Assembly (NCBI GenBank): GCA_020848075.1
Contig: JADLAV010000087.1
Coordinates: forward strand, 38,434 to 102,433
Reading direction: 5' to 3'
Length of the DNA: 64,000 nucleotides
From: Burkholderiales bacterium
GTDB lineage: Bacteria > Pseudomonadota > Gammaproteobacteria > Burkholderiales > SG8-39
The first letter of the stretch is position 1. Every line of letters starts with the position of its first letter. The notes under the pieces were generated by a model, which saw only the letters and a program-made list of their open reading frames with translations, was not told the DNA's origin and made no database searches. Below are positions 23,424 through 31,538 of this stretch, one piece after another. A program made the position numbers and the translations under genes.

Positions 23424-24812
23424 ATGTCTTCGAAGAAAAAAAAGTCGGGCGCGACCGTCCACGTCGCTAACGGCGCCGGCGGGCTTCGTCCCGTGGCAGA
23501 TCATCGCTTCGAGGCCGGTGCATGGCCGATATCGGAGTCCATTCCTGCTGCTCAGGCGGGAGATTGGATGGCCCACCTGCACGCGGAGTCGACAGGACGG
23601 GGCTGGAGCTCGTCGAGCTTCGGACAGCTCGACGCTGAGGAGAGTTCAGGATCGTTGACGGTGCATCTCGTGCCGGGTCAGGCGGGTCCGACGATCGAGG
23701 TCGTTTGGGAGAAGACTCGCGGCGGTCGTCTTGACATCCGTGCACGGCCGGGTGGTGATCCGGCAGCAGCGCTTCAGCTCGCGCAAGAGTTCTTCGCCGA
23801 AGTGGCCACTCGTCTTCGAACCGGGCGGATGGACCGCGAGCATCGCCGGAGCTGGCTCGTCTACGATGGGCTCCCGTGGACCGGCGAGCTCTGGCTCACT
23901 GAATCCCTGCGACTCGGACCGCCCTCGCGGTCCCCTGACAGTTTGTTGGGCCGACAAGTCGTCATCGTGGACGCCGTCGTCGAGGGAATCGGCTTCCAGG
24001 GCGTCAGCGCCAAGTTCCAGCGAATACTTCGTGAGCTTCGCCTCTTACTGTCGCCAGTTCTCGGGTTGCACGTCGAGAACACACGATGGGAATCCGAATG
24101 GGTCCCCGAGATCGACGAACGCAATCAGATTACCGACTGTCGGCTCCGCACGGTCGGCTACGCAGAGATCGACTTGCCACCTGGGCTGCCGGCACGCGGC
24201 TCGGCGCCGCCGATCACGCTCGAAACAGTGGCGCGCCCCGGTCTCGGCCGCTCCGGGGTATGGCCGGATGACCGAGCGCAGCGGGTTCCGCATGACATCG
24301 AAGGCCTGTGGCGCTCATTCATCGCGCTGCCCGAGGCTCTCAAGGAGCAGTTTCTTAATGCCTGCAACGCGTACGACATCGCGCGTTCGATGTGGCCGGC
24401 GCAGCGGACGGCCTACGCGGTGTTTCTCGTCGTCGCCTGCGAGGCTCTGAAACCGTCGGGGAATCGCCATAAGAAGGCGAACGTGTACGACGTGGTGGCA
24501 AGCCTCATCGATGTGCCGACCGCGCAATCGCTCCGTAATCTCCGAGTGCCGCCTCAGGACTTGCGCAGTCGCCACGTGCATCATGGGGCGCTCGCCGCGG
24601 ATGACATCGCTCCCCTGCTTTTTGGAGATCCCTTCCGCGATCCGTCGTTCCACGAGATGATCACGATGCTGTCACAGGTCACGCGCATCTGCCTGGTCGA
24701 GTGGCTGAGGCGTGGCGGGCGGTATCGGATAACTTGGCTGGCGCGGCCTGAGGCTCCCGGCAAACGGCACACGCCCCAGCGGAAGCGTCCGCCGCGGAAG
24801 AAGCGGCGATAA
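23424..24812 (+). CDS. HEPN-like protein (ApeA-type C-terminus), cargo gene
   Basis: Protein of 462 residues whose N-terminal 300 residues match no family I know. The C-terminal region from about 320 is helical. It contains FLNACNAYDIARSMWPAQRTAYAVFLVVACEALKP followed 40 residues later by LRSRHVHHGAL, a spacing and Arg-x4-His motif like Apea-type HEPN domains. The tail is very basic (PGKRHTPQRKRPPRKKRR), suggesting nucleic-acid contact. Located just inside the tRNA end of the island, where defence cargo often lies. A ribonuclease role in phage defence is inferred from motif and place. Confidence 0.5.
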   Translation: MSSKKKKSGATVHVANGAGGLRPVADHRFEAGAWPISESIPAAQAGDWMAHLHAESTGRGWSSSSFGQLDAEESSGSLTVHLVPGQAGPTIEVVWEKTRGGRLDIRARPGGDPAAALQLAQEFFAEVATRLRTGRMDREHRRSWLVYDGLPWTGELWLTESLRLGPPSRSPDSLLGRQVVIVDAVVEGIGFQGVSAKFQRILRELRLLLSPVLGLHVENTRWESEWVPEIDERNQITDCRLRTVGYAEIDLPPGLPARGSAPPITLETVARPGLGRSGVWPDDRAQRVPHDIEGLWRSFIALPEALKEQFLNACNAYDIARSMWPAQRTAYAVFLVVACEALKPSGNRHKKANVYDVVASLIDVPTAQSLRNLRVPPQDLRSRHVHHGALAADDIAPLLFGDPFRDPSFHEMITMLSQVTRICLVEWLRRGGRYRITWLARPEAPGKRHTPQRKRPPRKKRR

Positions 24813-25072
24813 CCGCAGCAGCGCAGCGTTCTCGGTCCTGTCGCCCAAGGGCCGCTTCTGGTTGGAGGGGAGACTGCCGACGTCTGCCCGTATGACTCAG
24901 CCCACGTTCCAATTGTCCAGCCCATACGCTCGGCCGCTTAGGCTAGAACTGGGTCTGCACGAATCGCTTTCGTGCGTGGGGACTTTTTGGGGACTCGAGC
25001 GCGCATTAGCGTACAAAACAGGGCAAAAGCATGGAACGGCCGGCTACCGTTGACACAGTTAATCAATAAGTT
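24813..25072. other. Island-end non-coding stretch with a short direct repeat
   Basis: No gene. Two copies of GGGGACT separated by TTTT occur at 24978-24995, about 80 bp before the tRNA remnant. Short direct repeats at this distance can be integrase arm sites, but no integrase gene is adjacent to test this. Confidence 0.35.
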
Positions 25073-25133
25073 GCGCCCGAGTATCTGGCTACGAACCAGG
25101 GGGTCGTGGGTTCGAATCCTGCCGGGCGCGCCA
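25073..25133 (+). tRNA. tRNA-Arg(ACG) remnant lacking the D-arm; probable attachment site
   Basis: The 3' 54 nt are a perfect tRNA 3' half: anticodon stem CTGG/CCAG with loop CTACGAA (anticodon ACG, Arg), a T-arm with GTTCGAATC, and acceptor CGGGCGC-G-CCA. The 5' acceptor strand GCGCCCG at 25073-25079 pairs perfectly with it, but the D-stem and loop (about 16 nt) are missing, so it cannot fold as a normal tRNA. A terminator follows at once. This is what remains when an element integrates into a tRNA gene: the intact copy should lie at the far left end of the island. Confidence 0.75.
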
Positions 25134-25141
25134 GTCATTCC

Positions 25142-25169
25142 AAGGGGTTGCAGCGATGCACCCCTTTTT
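25142..25169 (+). terminator. Rho-independent terminator of the tRNA-Arg gene
   Basis: Stem AAGGGG-TGCA paired with TGCA-CCCCTT (one bulged T, loop GCGA) is followed by a run of T. It stands 8 nt behind the CCA end, as expected for the original tRNA transcription unit. Confidence 0.8.
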
Positions 25170-25189
25170 CTTTCTTTACGCATGAGCGG

Positions 25190-25209
25190 GCAGTCGCACA
25201 AGCGACTGC
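25190..25209 (-). terminator. Hairpin directly after the cupin stop codon
   Basis: Perfect 8-bp arms GCAGTCGC and GCGACTGC with a 4-nt loop abut the stop codon of the cupin gene. No U-run follows on the minus strand, so termination may be weak. Confidence 0.4.
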
Positions 25210-25656
25210 TCAACCGTTCGCGACACGCGGCGCCTGCTTCGGCGCCGCCGGCACCAACCCGTATCGGGCCATGACCGCCATGAGTTCGGCACGGTCGGGC
25301 GGCCCACCCGCGGCGGCCAGGGCACCCACGTCGCGAAAGTATTGCTCGCCGATGTCCGGGGTCAGCATCACGAGCGTGCGCGCGGTCTTGGCACCGGGGT
25401 TGCTGAAATGATGCACGGCACCGCGCGGCGTCGACATCCATTCGCCTGGCCTCAGGTCGCGGGTCTCGTCGTCGACCGTGTATCTGAGCACGCCCTCCAG
25501 CACGTAGACGCACTCCTCGTTGTGGGTATGGCTGTGGGGCGGAGGCACGTGGGCTCCGGGCGGGACCTTCAACTCGAACAGCCCCAGCCCGCCGTCCCGC
25601 GCGCCGTCCACGAGGTAACGAATTTCCAGCTGTCCGATCCTGACGATCCGGTCCAT
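25210..25656 (-). CDS. Small cupin-domain protein
   Basis: Single cupin of 148 residues. The metal-binding motif 1 is PPPHSHTHNEECVYVLEG (two His, Glu and the conserved Gly) and motif 2 ends with PRGAVHHFSNPG. Enzymatic role is not evident; such proteins can be dioxygenases, isomerases or simple metabolite binders. It is divergent from the LysR gene at 25,794, with a shared 137-bp control region, so it is probably the regulator's target. First chromosomal gene right of the island end. Confidence 0.8.
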   Translation of the reverse strand: MDRIVRIGQLEIRYLVDGARDGGLGLFELKVPPGAHVPPPHSHTHNEECVYVLEGVLRYTVDDETRDLRPGEWMSTPRGAVHHFSNPGAKTARTLVMLTPDIGEQYFRDVGALAAAGGPPDRAELMAVMARYGLVPAAPKQAPRVANG

Positions 25657-25735
25657 TGCGGTCTCCTCGGTGCGGTGCCGGCCGGGCGCTCCACCCTTCG
25701 CCCCGGCTCTGGCCGATATGTCCCTAATTTAGGCG

Positions 25736-25781
25736 GTTGCAGGATCGGGATAAATAGGGTGTACTGCAACTCATTGTTGCA
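25736..25781. promoter_or_regulatory. Probable LysR operator between cupin and lysR genes
   Basis: A perfect inverted repeat TGCAAC-TCATT-GTTGCA lies at 25765-25781, and a further half-site GTTGCA at 25736-25741. This matches the recognition plus activation site layout common for divergent LysR regulators. Confidence 0.5.
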
Positions 25782-25793
25782 AAGGCAATGCCA

Positions 25794-26708
25794 ATGAAAG
25801 ATCGGCTGAGCGGGATGCGGGTATTCGCGCAGGTGGTGGAGGCGAAGAGCTTTTCCGCCGCCGCGGACAAGCTCGGGATGTCGAAGTCGCTGGCGAGCCG
25901 GCACGTGAGCGCACTGGAACGGGGGCTGTCGGTCAAGCTGCTGAACCGCTCGACGCGGAGGCTGAGCCTGACCGAGGCCGGCGCCGTCTACTACGAGCAT
26001 TGCGCGAGGATCGTGCGGGAGGCGGAGCTCGCCGAGGAGCGGCTCGCCCGCACGCAAACCGAGCCGGCGGGCCTGGTGAAGGTGACGGCCGTACCGGCGT
26101 TCGCGGTACGGCACGTGTTGCCCGCGCTCGGCGAGTTCTACCGGAAGTATCCGAGGATCCAGGTCAAGCTCTTCTGCAGCAATCGCGCGCTCGATCTGGG
26201 CGACGAGGGATTCGATCTCGGCATTCGCGTGTCGTTCGATCCGGCGCCCAACCTGGTGGCGCGAAAGCTCGCTGCCAACCGGAGCGTGCTGTGCGCGTCG
26301 CCGGCGTACCTCCGCCGGCACGGGACCCCGCGCCGCATCGAAGACCTCGGCAAGCACCAATGCGTGCTGTTCCCCGCGCTCGCGCCGAAGGGCGTCTGGA
26401 CGTTCCGGCGGGACAAGCGGAAATATTCGGTGCAGGTCGACGGCGTGCTCGAAACCGACGAGATGAACGCAGTGCGCGCGGCGGTCGCTGCCGGCCTGGG
26501 AGTCGGCGTCCTGCCGCTGTACATGGCGGCGGACGCCTTGCGGCAGCGGCAGCTGGTGCCGCTGTTGCGCCAATTTCAGGTCCTGCCGGAGAGCGCGATC
26601 TACCTCGTCTATCTGCCCAACCGCACGCTCTCGTCGCGCGTGCGCGCGCTGATCGACTTTCTCACGGAGCGGTTCGGGCCCGTCGCTCCGTGGGAAGCGG
26701 GATGGTGA
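25794..26708 (+). CDS. LysR-family transcription regulator
   Basis: Regulator of 304 residues. The N-terminal winged HTH (MRVFAQVVEAKSFSAAADKLGMSKSLASRHVSALE) and effector-binding periplasmic-protein-like domain are complete, and the length is typical. I chose ATG 25794 over the ATG 6 bp upstream because AAAGG then stands at a normal distance. It resembles the AaeR/DsdC-like group with VKVTAVPAFAVRHVLPALGEFYRKYP. The divergent cupin gene is the likely target; the inducer is unknown. A strong hairpin terminator follows. Confidence 0.88.
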   Translation: MKDRLSGMRVFAQVVEAKSFSAAADKLGMSKSLASRHVSALERGLSVKLLNRSTRRLSLTEAGAVYYEHCARIVREAELAEERLARTQTEPAGLVKVTAVPAFAVRHVLPALGEFYRKYPRIQVKLFCSNRALDLGDEGFDLGIRVSFDPAPNLVARKLAANRSVLCASPAYLRRHGTPRRIEDLGKHQCVLFPALAPKGVWTFRRDKRKYSVQVDGVLETDEMNAVRAAVAAGLGVGVLPLYMAADALRQRQLVPLLRQFQVLPESAIYLVYLPNRTLSSRVRALIDFLTERFGPVAPWEAGW

Positions 26709-26751
26709 TTTCCGCTCGATCTGCCCGTCGCGCCCCGGTTGCGACCGGCTG

Positions 26752-26787
26752 AGTGACGCTGGCGCCGTTGCGCGCGCCAGCGTCACT
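26752..26787. terminator. Bidirectional hairpin terminator
   Basis: Fourteen-base perfect arms AGTGACGCTGGCGC and GCGCCAGCGTCACT surround an 8-nt loop. It lies between the convergent LysR and methyltransferase genes and can serve both. Confidence 0.8.
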
Positions 26788-26825
26788 TCATTGAAAGGAA
26801 GGTGTGGTCCAGGCTGCCACCGGAT

Positions 26826-27668
26826 TCAAAGCGCAACCGTAACGCGCAGGAAGGTCGCGGGAATGGCGGTGGCGTCTTTGCGCGTGCTCTGGTTTTGCCT
26901 GGTGAACAGATCCTCCAGCTCCTTCATCAGATCTGCGGCTCGACCGTTCCTCTCTGCAGCTTCGAATGCATTCATCGTCGGCCCGTAGTATTTCCTGAAC
27001 GCAGTAACGAACGCCGATGGCGTGCCGGGGAAGTTGAAGTTGTACGTATCCCTGGCGAACGATATCTTGTCTTTCGGAACCGCCGCGCCCGCGAATCGAT
27101 CGATCACATCGCTCTCGACTCCCCACGTCATCGGGCTGATGAAGCCTTCCGGCGGAGGCGGCGAATAGGAGGAGCTGATCTTCAGGAGTTGCGCCACGTA
27201 TGTCGGATCGTTCGGGATCCAGTTCCCCATGATGATCCGGCCGCCCGGCCGGGTCACGCGCACCATCTCCTTGGCTACGTCGAATGGCCTCGGCGCGAAC
27301 ATGGCTCCGAAGATGCTCACGACGAGGTCGAAGCTGTCATCCTTCAGCTCGTGCAGGTCGGACGCATCGCCTTCCTGAATCCTGCAATTCGTGAGGCCCT
27401 GCTCCTTCGCACGCTTGTTCCCGGCCGCGACGATGTTCCTCGCGATATCGACGCCCAGCACGTCCGCTCCGAGCTTCGCCGCCGGCAAGGCCGTCGTTCC
27501 GTCGCCGCATCCGAGGTCCAAGACCTTGAGCCCTCTCTTGATGCCGAATTGCTTCACGAGAGCCTCTCCGCTCTCCCTCATGGATTCTGCGATGCGCGAG
27601 AAATCCCCCTTTTCCCAAAGGGTCTTGTTTGGATTCGGTGGTGAAGAGCTGGATAGAACTGCGGACAT
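26826..27668 (-). CDS. Class I SAM-dependent methyltransferase
   Basis: Methyltransferase of 280 residues. ATG 27668 is preceded by AGGAG at a good distance. Motif I VLDLGCGDGTTALPAA near 66-81 and motif II ADVLGVDIARN bind SAM; DDSFDLVVSIFGAMFAPRP is motif post-II with the UbiE/COQ5-like arrangement. The substrate is not evident from the sequence, so it could act on a small molecule such as a quinone precursor or a xenobiotic. It is divergent from an AraC regulator, which probably controls it. Confidence 0.85.
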   Translation of the reverse strand: MSAVLSSSSPPNPNKTLWEKGDFSRIAESMRESGEALVKQFGIKRGLKVLDLGCGDGTTALPAAKLGADVLGVDIARNIVAAGNKRAKEQGLTNCRIQEGDASDLHELKDDSFDLVVSIFGAMFAPRPFDVAKEMVRVTRPGGRIIMGNWIPNDPTYVAQLLKISSSYSPPPPEGFISPMTWGVESDVIDRFAGAAVPKDKISFARDTYNFNFPGTPSAFVTAFRKYYGPTMNAFEAAERNGRAADLMKELEDLFTRQNQSTRKDATAIPATFLRVTVAL

Positions 27669-27799
27669 GGCTGGTCTCCTGGGGTTGGTCGAAAATCGGC
27701 GAGTGCTGGCTCGCTCTGCCTGTGACGCGATGCTAGTATTTGCCGCCAACGCCTTCGCGTCTTGACCGATTCGCCGCGCATCTTGTCCCAAACGCCTGT

Positions 27800-28777
27800 A
27801 TGGACGCCCTGTCCGAGCTGCTGCATACGGTGAGGTTGAGCGGAGCGCTGTTCCTCGAAGCCCGCTTCACCGCACCGTGGTGCGCCCTGGTGCATCCTAG
27901 TTACGGGGCTGCCGAGATGCTCGCCCGGTTCAACCCCGTCGTCTTTTTCCACATTCTCACGATGGGACGGTGCAAGGCGAGGCTCGCCGCCGGCGGCGAC
28001 GCTGTCGAGCTTGCCGCGGGCGACCTCATTCTGATGCCGCAAGGGGACACGCACTTGCTCGGCAGCGACCTGCAGCTCGCACCCGTGGATTCCGATTCTC
28101 TGATGCGTCCGGCGCTGGCGGGCGGAATGCCTACGGTTGACCACGGCGGCGGCGGGGACGAGGTGCGATTTCTGTGCGGCTTCCTGTCCTGCGAGAAGGC
28201 GCTCTGCCGCGCGCTGCTCGATGCGCTGCCGCGCCTGCTGCGCGTGCCGCTCGGCGACGGCCCGAGCGGCGCGTGGCTGATGGGCCTGGCACACCGCGGC
28301 GCGCAGGAGTATGCCGCGCCGGGCCCGGGCGCGGGGACCGTGCTCGCCAAGCTCGCGGAGCTGCTGTTCGTGGAGGCGATGCGCCGCTACATCGAGTCGC
28401 TGCCCGCGCAGCAGACCGGCTGGCTCGCGGGGCTGCGCGACCGCTACGTCGGGCGCGCGCTCACCTTGATGCACGAGCAACCGGCGCATGGATGGACGGC
28501 CGACGACCTCGCCGGAGAGGTCGGCCTCTCGCCCTCGGCACTGCGCCAGCGCTTCTCCGATCTGCTCGGACAGCCGCCGATGCAATACCTGACACGCTGG
28601 CGGCTCGCGCTCGCGGCGGCGATGCTCCGCTCGAGCGACTGCGCCGTCGCCCGGGTCGCGGAAGAGTTCGGCTACGAGTCGGAATCGGCGTTCAATCGGG
28701 CCTTCAAGCGCGAATTCGATGTCCCGCCGGCCGCTTGGCGCCGGCAGCGGACCCGGAATAGCGCGCAGAAAAGCTGA
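27800..28777 (+). CDS. AraC-family transcription regulator
   Basis: Regulator of 325 residues. The N-terminal part is a cupin-like sensor (LAAGDLILMPQGDTHLL), as in the AraC subgroup with a cupin_6 domain. The C-terminal HTH pair is complete: WTADDLAGEVGLSPSALRQRF and VARVAEEFGYESESAFNRAFKREFDVPPAAWR. It is divergent from the methyltransferase gene at 27,668, which is the probable target. The ATG at 27800 is chosen over an upstream one because the cupin fold starts shortly after it. Confidence 0.85.
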   Translation: MDALSELLHTVRLSGALFLEARFTAPWCALVHPSYGAAEMLARFNPVVFFHILTMGRCKARLAAGGDAVELAAGDLILMPQGDTHLLGSDLQLAPVDSDSLMRPALAGGMPTVDHGGGGDEVRFLCGFLSCEKALCRALLDALPRLLRVPLGDGPSGAWLMGLAHRGAQEYAAPGPGAGTVLAKLAELLFVEAMRRYIESLPAQQTGWLAGLRDRYVGRALTLMHEQPAHGWTADDLAGEVGLSPSALRQRFSDLLGQPPMQYLTRWRLALAAAMLRSSDCAVARVAEEFGYESESAFNRAFKREFDVPPAAWRRQRTRNSAQKS

Positions 28778-28781
28778 CTCG

Positions 28782-28802
28782 GCTCGCGAGGCAGCCGCGA
28801 GC
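28782..28802. terminator. Hairpin between convergent araC-type and DUF1993 genes
   Basis: Seven-base arms GCTCGCG and CGCGAGC with a 7-nt loop fill the 34-bp gap between two convergent stop codons. No U-run is present. Confidence 0.4.
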
Positions 28803-28811
28803 GGCGGTTCG

Positions 28812-29318
28812 CTACGGATTGCCGAGAAAATCCCGCTTGCCGATCGCGACGCCGTTCTGGCGCAGGATGTTGTAAGCGGTAGTCGCGTGGAAATAGACGT
28901 TCGGCATCGAATGGCCGAGCAGCAGTTGCATGCCCTGGTAGCGCGTTTCCTTGCCGGAGACCGGGAGCACGATCTCCTTGTCTTCGGTGCCGTCGATCTG
29001 CTCGGCCGAGACGCTCTGGATGAAGTCGATGCTCCGGTCGATGCGAACCTTGAGTTCCGCGAGCGTCCGTTCGTTGTCCTCGTAGTACGGCACGTCGATA
29101 CCCGCGAGCCGGGCCACCACGCTGCGGGCCTTGTCGCAGACGATCTGCACCTGCTTGAAAAAAGGATACATGTCGGCGGCCAGCCGACAGGCCATCAGCG
29201 CGGACTCGTCGGCTTTCCCCGCAGCGACATGCGCCTGCGCCTTGTCCAGAATGCCGGAGAGATTTCGCAGGAGGTTCGTCAAACGCGGCACGCTTGCCTG
29301 ATACATGGTGATGGTCAT
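28812..29318 (-). CDS. DUF1993-family protein
   Basis: Protein of 168 residues from ATG 29318; longer frames have no family-like sequence before MTITMYQASVPRLTNLLRNLSGIL, the usual N-terminus of DUF1993. The family is all-helical with a DinB-like look; ACRLAADMYPFFKQVQIVCDKA and NVYFHATTAYNILRQNG are the conserved helices. The biochemical role is unknown. A TATTAT element lies about 30 bp upstream on the minus strand and may be its -10. Confidence 0.82.
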   Translation of the reverse strand: MTITMYQASVPRLTNLLRNLSGILDKAQAHVAAGKADESALMACRLAADMYPFFKQVQIVCDKARSVVARLAGIDVPYYEDNERTLAELKVRIDRSIDFIQSVSAEQIDGTEDKEIVLPVSGKETRYQGMQLLLGHSMPNVYFHATTAYNILRQNGVAIGKRDFLGNP

Positions 29319-29675
29319 CGTGATCGCCTCGTCGCCGCCGCTTCGGCGATAATAGAGCGGTTTCGCGCTCCCGGGTTCGAGATCGGAACGGCTGCCTCGC
29401 GCACGGTTCGAGGCGCGTGGTGAAGCGCGCGATCCTTCGGGGCTATGGCGCCCGAACGCGTCGCTGCGCGAGTATTCTCCCGCTAACGCGGAGTCTTCGG
29501 CAACGCGATCGGCCCTCGGGAGCATACCGGCCGGCCAGGTTGAGGTCTGACGCACTTGATTGCCGGCTGCGCACCGGGATATTCTGGGATTTCCAGGTGC
29601 CGCCAGAAGCATCGACGCAGATCCGCGAGTAGGAGCGCGCTTCCTTCGCTTCACCCGACCTCAGGGGAAGAGGGT
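29319..29675. other. 357-bp gap without a convincing gene
   Basis: This divergent region must contain the promoters of the DUF1993 gene and of the exported protein at 29,676. Apart from the TATTAT element near 29,350 (minus strand) and a purine-rich ribosome site before ATG 29676, I see nothing distinctive. Confidence 0.45.
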
Positions 29676-30959
29676 ATGGGTGGTGTGGCCACGCTTGCTT
29701 GGCACAAGTGTCCGATCGCCGGCAGCGGCTACGGGCTCGCTCTGCTCCTGCTTGCTTCCGTGTGCTCGGCGCCGGCCGCCGCGCTCTCGCCGGACCAGAC
29801 GGCTCGCGTCCTGGCAGGGATGGACGTGGACACCGCCGAGTTGTCTCCGGCCTCTCAGCGCATCTTGCCCGCCTATGCGCGTGACGTCTCGGCGGCCTGG
29901 AGCTCCTACGTCCATCGCATCGGCCAGCCGATGCGCGCGTGGGCACGCAGGGAGCTGCCCGATACCGGTGGCGCGACCATTTTCTACCGGTTCTCCGGAC
30001 CGGATTTCGCGACCGTCGCGCAGCTGTACCCGGACGCCGGGCGGTACGTCCTCGTCGCGGATCAGCCCGCCTGCGCGCCGCCTGCGCTCGCTCGGCTAGC
30101 GCCCGGCGAGGTCGCGACGTATCTCGGTCGGTTCCGCGAAGGCTGGAGGCGGTTTGCGAGCACCGGCTTCTTCCTCACCCAGGAGCTGAACGCAGACGCC
30201 GGTCGGACCGAGCATCGCCTGGGCGTCACCGCTTTGTTGATGGCGTTCGCCGCCCTGGAGGGATTCGAGGTGACCGAGGTGCAGCCGATCCGGATTACGG
30301 AGGATGGCGCCCAGCTGGAGCTGCGGCCGGGAGACGATCGGAGCTGCCGGACCTGGGACTCGGTGCGTCTGACGCTCGCGCGCGACGGCCTCGCGGTTCG
30401 GTGTCGTTGCGCCGGCTTCAGCGCCGTCCCTCGAGCAGCGGATAGCGACGCTGGAGGTCCGTGTACAACGAGAGCTCGCGCTCGCAAAGGCTCGCCCGCG
30501 CAGGGCGTTCGCCAGCGGGAGCAGCCAGGAGGAGCCGTTCGCGCGTTACGTCGTGGAGATGCGCGAGCGCATCTCCGGGGCGATCGATCCGGCAGCGGCC
30601 GGAGATCGGACTGCGGTCGTGTCGCTCACCGTTTCCGCCGACGGCGCGCTGCAAGACATCGCGTTCGATGCTGCCTCCGGCAGCACCGTCTTCGACGAGA
30701 CCTTGCGCGAGACCGTACGCCGCGCCGCGCCATTCCCGCCCTTGCCGCAGGCGGTGCGGGAGCGCGCCGACGTGCTGGTGGTCACACTGCGGCTTCCCGT
30801 GCAGCGCGACCGCGACGCCCTGCGCCGTGCGGAGACCCCCCGGACGGCGGCGAACCCGTGCGATCTTCCGTTTTCCGAGATGATCGATTCGCGGGTTGCG
30901 AAAAGACGGGCGGCAGCCGACCCGTCGGCCGATTCCGGTGTCCGGCATTTCAGGATTGA
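29676..30959 (+). CDS. Exported protein, N-terminal part of a frameshifted gene
   Basis: The frame starts at ATG 29676 after AGGGGAAGAGGG. A signal peptide (GLALLLLASVCSAPAAA) is followed by a domain of about 200 residues with ATIFYRFSGPDFATVAQLYPDAGRYVLVADQP, a pattern I have seen in exported proteins of unknown function. From about 30,395 on the sequence in this frame loses coding character although it stays open to 30,959, while the next frame takes up a TonB-like domain. So only bases 29,676 to about 30,395 are genuine here. See the finding on the two compensating frameshifts. Confidence 0.6.
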   Translation: MGGVATLAWHKCPIAGSGYGLALLLLASVCSAPAAALSPDQTARVLAGMDVDTAELSPASQRILPAYARDVSAAWSSYVHRIGQPMRAWARRELPDTGGATIFYRFSGPDFATVAQLYPDAGRYVLVADQPACAPPALARLAPGEVATYLGRFREGWRRFASTGFFLTQELNADAGRTEHRLGVTALLMAFAALEGFEVTEVQPIRITEDGAQLELRPGDDRSCRTWDSVRLTLARDGLAVRCRCAGFSAVPRAADSDAGGPCTTRARARKGSPAQGVRQREQPGGAVRALRRGDARAHLRGDRSGSGRRSDCGRVAHRFRRRRAARHRVRCCLRQHRLRRDLARDRTPRRAIPALAAGGAGARRRAGGHTAASRAARPRRPAPCGDPPDGGEPVRSSVFRDDRFAGCEKTGGSRPVGRFRCPAFQD

Positions 30960-31116
30960 CGATGCGATGAATACTTCGCCGGGGATTTCCGTCGAGGATG
31001 AGCGACGTTACAACTATCCGGCGGCGCTCCTTACTGCATCGGCCAGACTATCTCCCTCTGCGAAATCAGGAACGGACAGCCGATCGAGATCGCGAGACTC
31101 GGTACGTCCGGCTTGA
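30391..31116 (+). pseudogene. TonB C-terminal-like segment in a shifted frame
   Basis: In the frame that begins after a TGA at 30370, the reading SRFGVVAPASAPSLEQRIATLEVRV leads into a TonB C-terminal-like domain (RERISGAIDPAAAGDRTAVVSLTVSADGALQDIAF, then LRETVRRAAPFPPLP). No good start codon lies at its beginning; the first ATG is 30553 inside the domain. It runs into HFRIDDAMNTSPGISVEDERRYNYP, which belongs to the N-terminal part of the following L,D-transpeptidase. The segment looks like the middle of one longer protein and is probably not translated alone. Confidence 0.5.
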
Positions 31117-31538
31117 TGAGCAATTCGGGACCCGGGCGGAACTTCTACGCGCCGTTGAATACGATCGTTCTGCGAAGCTGGATGGTGAACCGCCAGTACA
31201 CGGCTGCGGATGCGCGCCGTGATGCCGCGCTCGGCGGGATTTCGGAAAACCAGCGTTCCGGGGCGCACCTCTCGTACTACCGGCCCGAAGACATCGATTT
31301 GGTGATGCCGAATTTCATGCAGTGGCTCCCGGTCGGCGGTTTCGAGAACGACGGCACGGTCAAGGGCCTGCACGAGTTGAGCCGTGGTGAGACGCGGGTG
31401 AACAATCTCGGCGCCCCGGTGAGTCACGGTTGTCTGCGGCTGACGCGCTACGGCGCGGTGCTTGCCCGATGGTGGACGCCGCGGGGAGCGAAGCTCTTCA
31501 TCCACTATACGAACACGGGCTATCGGCAGGCGCCTTAG
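31113..31538 (+). CDS. L,D-transpeptidase (YkuD) catalytic part, 5' end out of frame
   Basis: This frame carries the catalytic region of a YkuD-type L,D-transpeptidase, which makes 3-3 cross-links or attaches lipoproteins in peptidoglycan. The motif His (GLHELS) about 17 residues before SHGCLRL, with the nucleophile Cys, is intact. The real domain starts earlier: in-frame sequence upstream of ATG 31113 reads YCIGQTISLCEIRNGQPIEIARLG and is open back to a TGA at 30999. The N-terminal extension of that domain lies in another frame. Expression of an active enzyme depends on whether the frameshift is real. Confidence 0.65.
   Translation: MMSNSGPGRNFYAPLNTIVLRSWMVNRQYTAADARRDAALGGISENQRSGAHLSYYRPEDIDLVMPNFMQWLPVGGFENDGTVKGLHELSRGETRVNNLGAPVSHGCLRLTRYGAVLARWWTPRGAKLFIHYTNTGYRQAP

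Noticed and set aside
24938..25513. A minus-strand frame across the tRNA end with GRIRTHDPLVRSQ
   Set aside because: This peptide is the antisense of the tRNA-Arg 3' half and is a common false gene call next to tRNAs.
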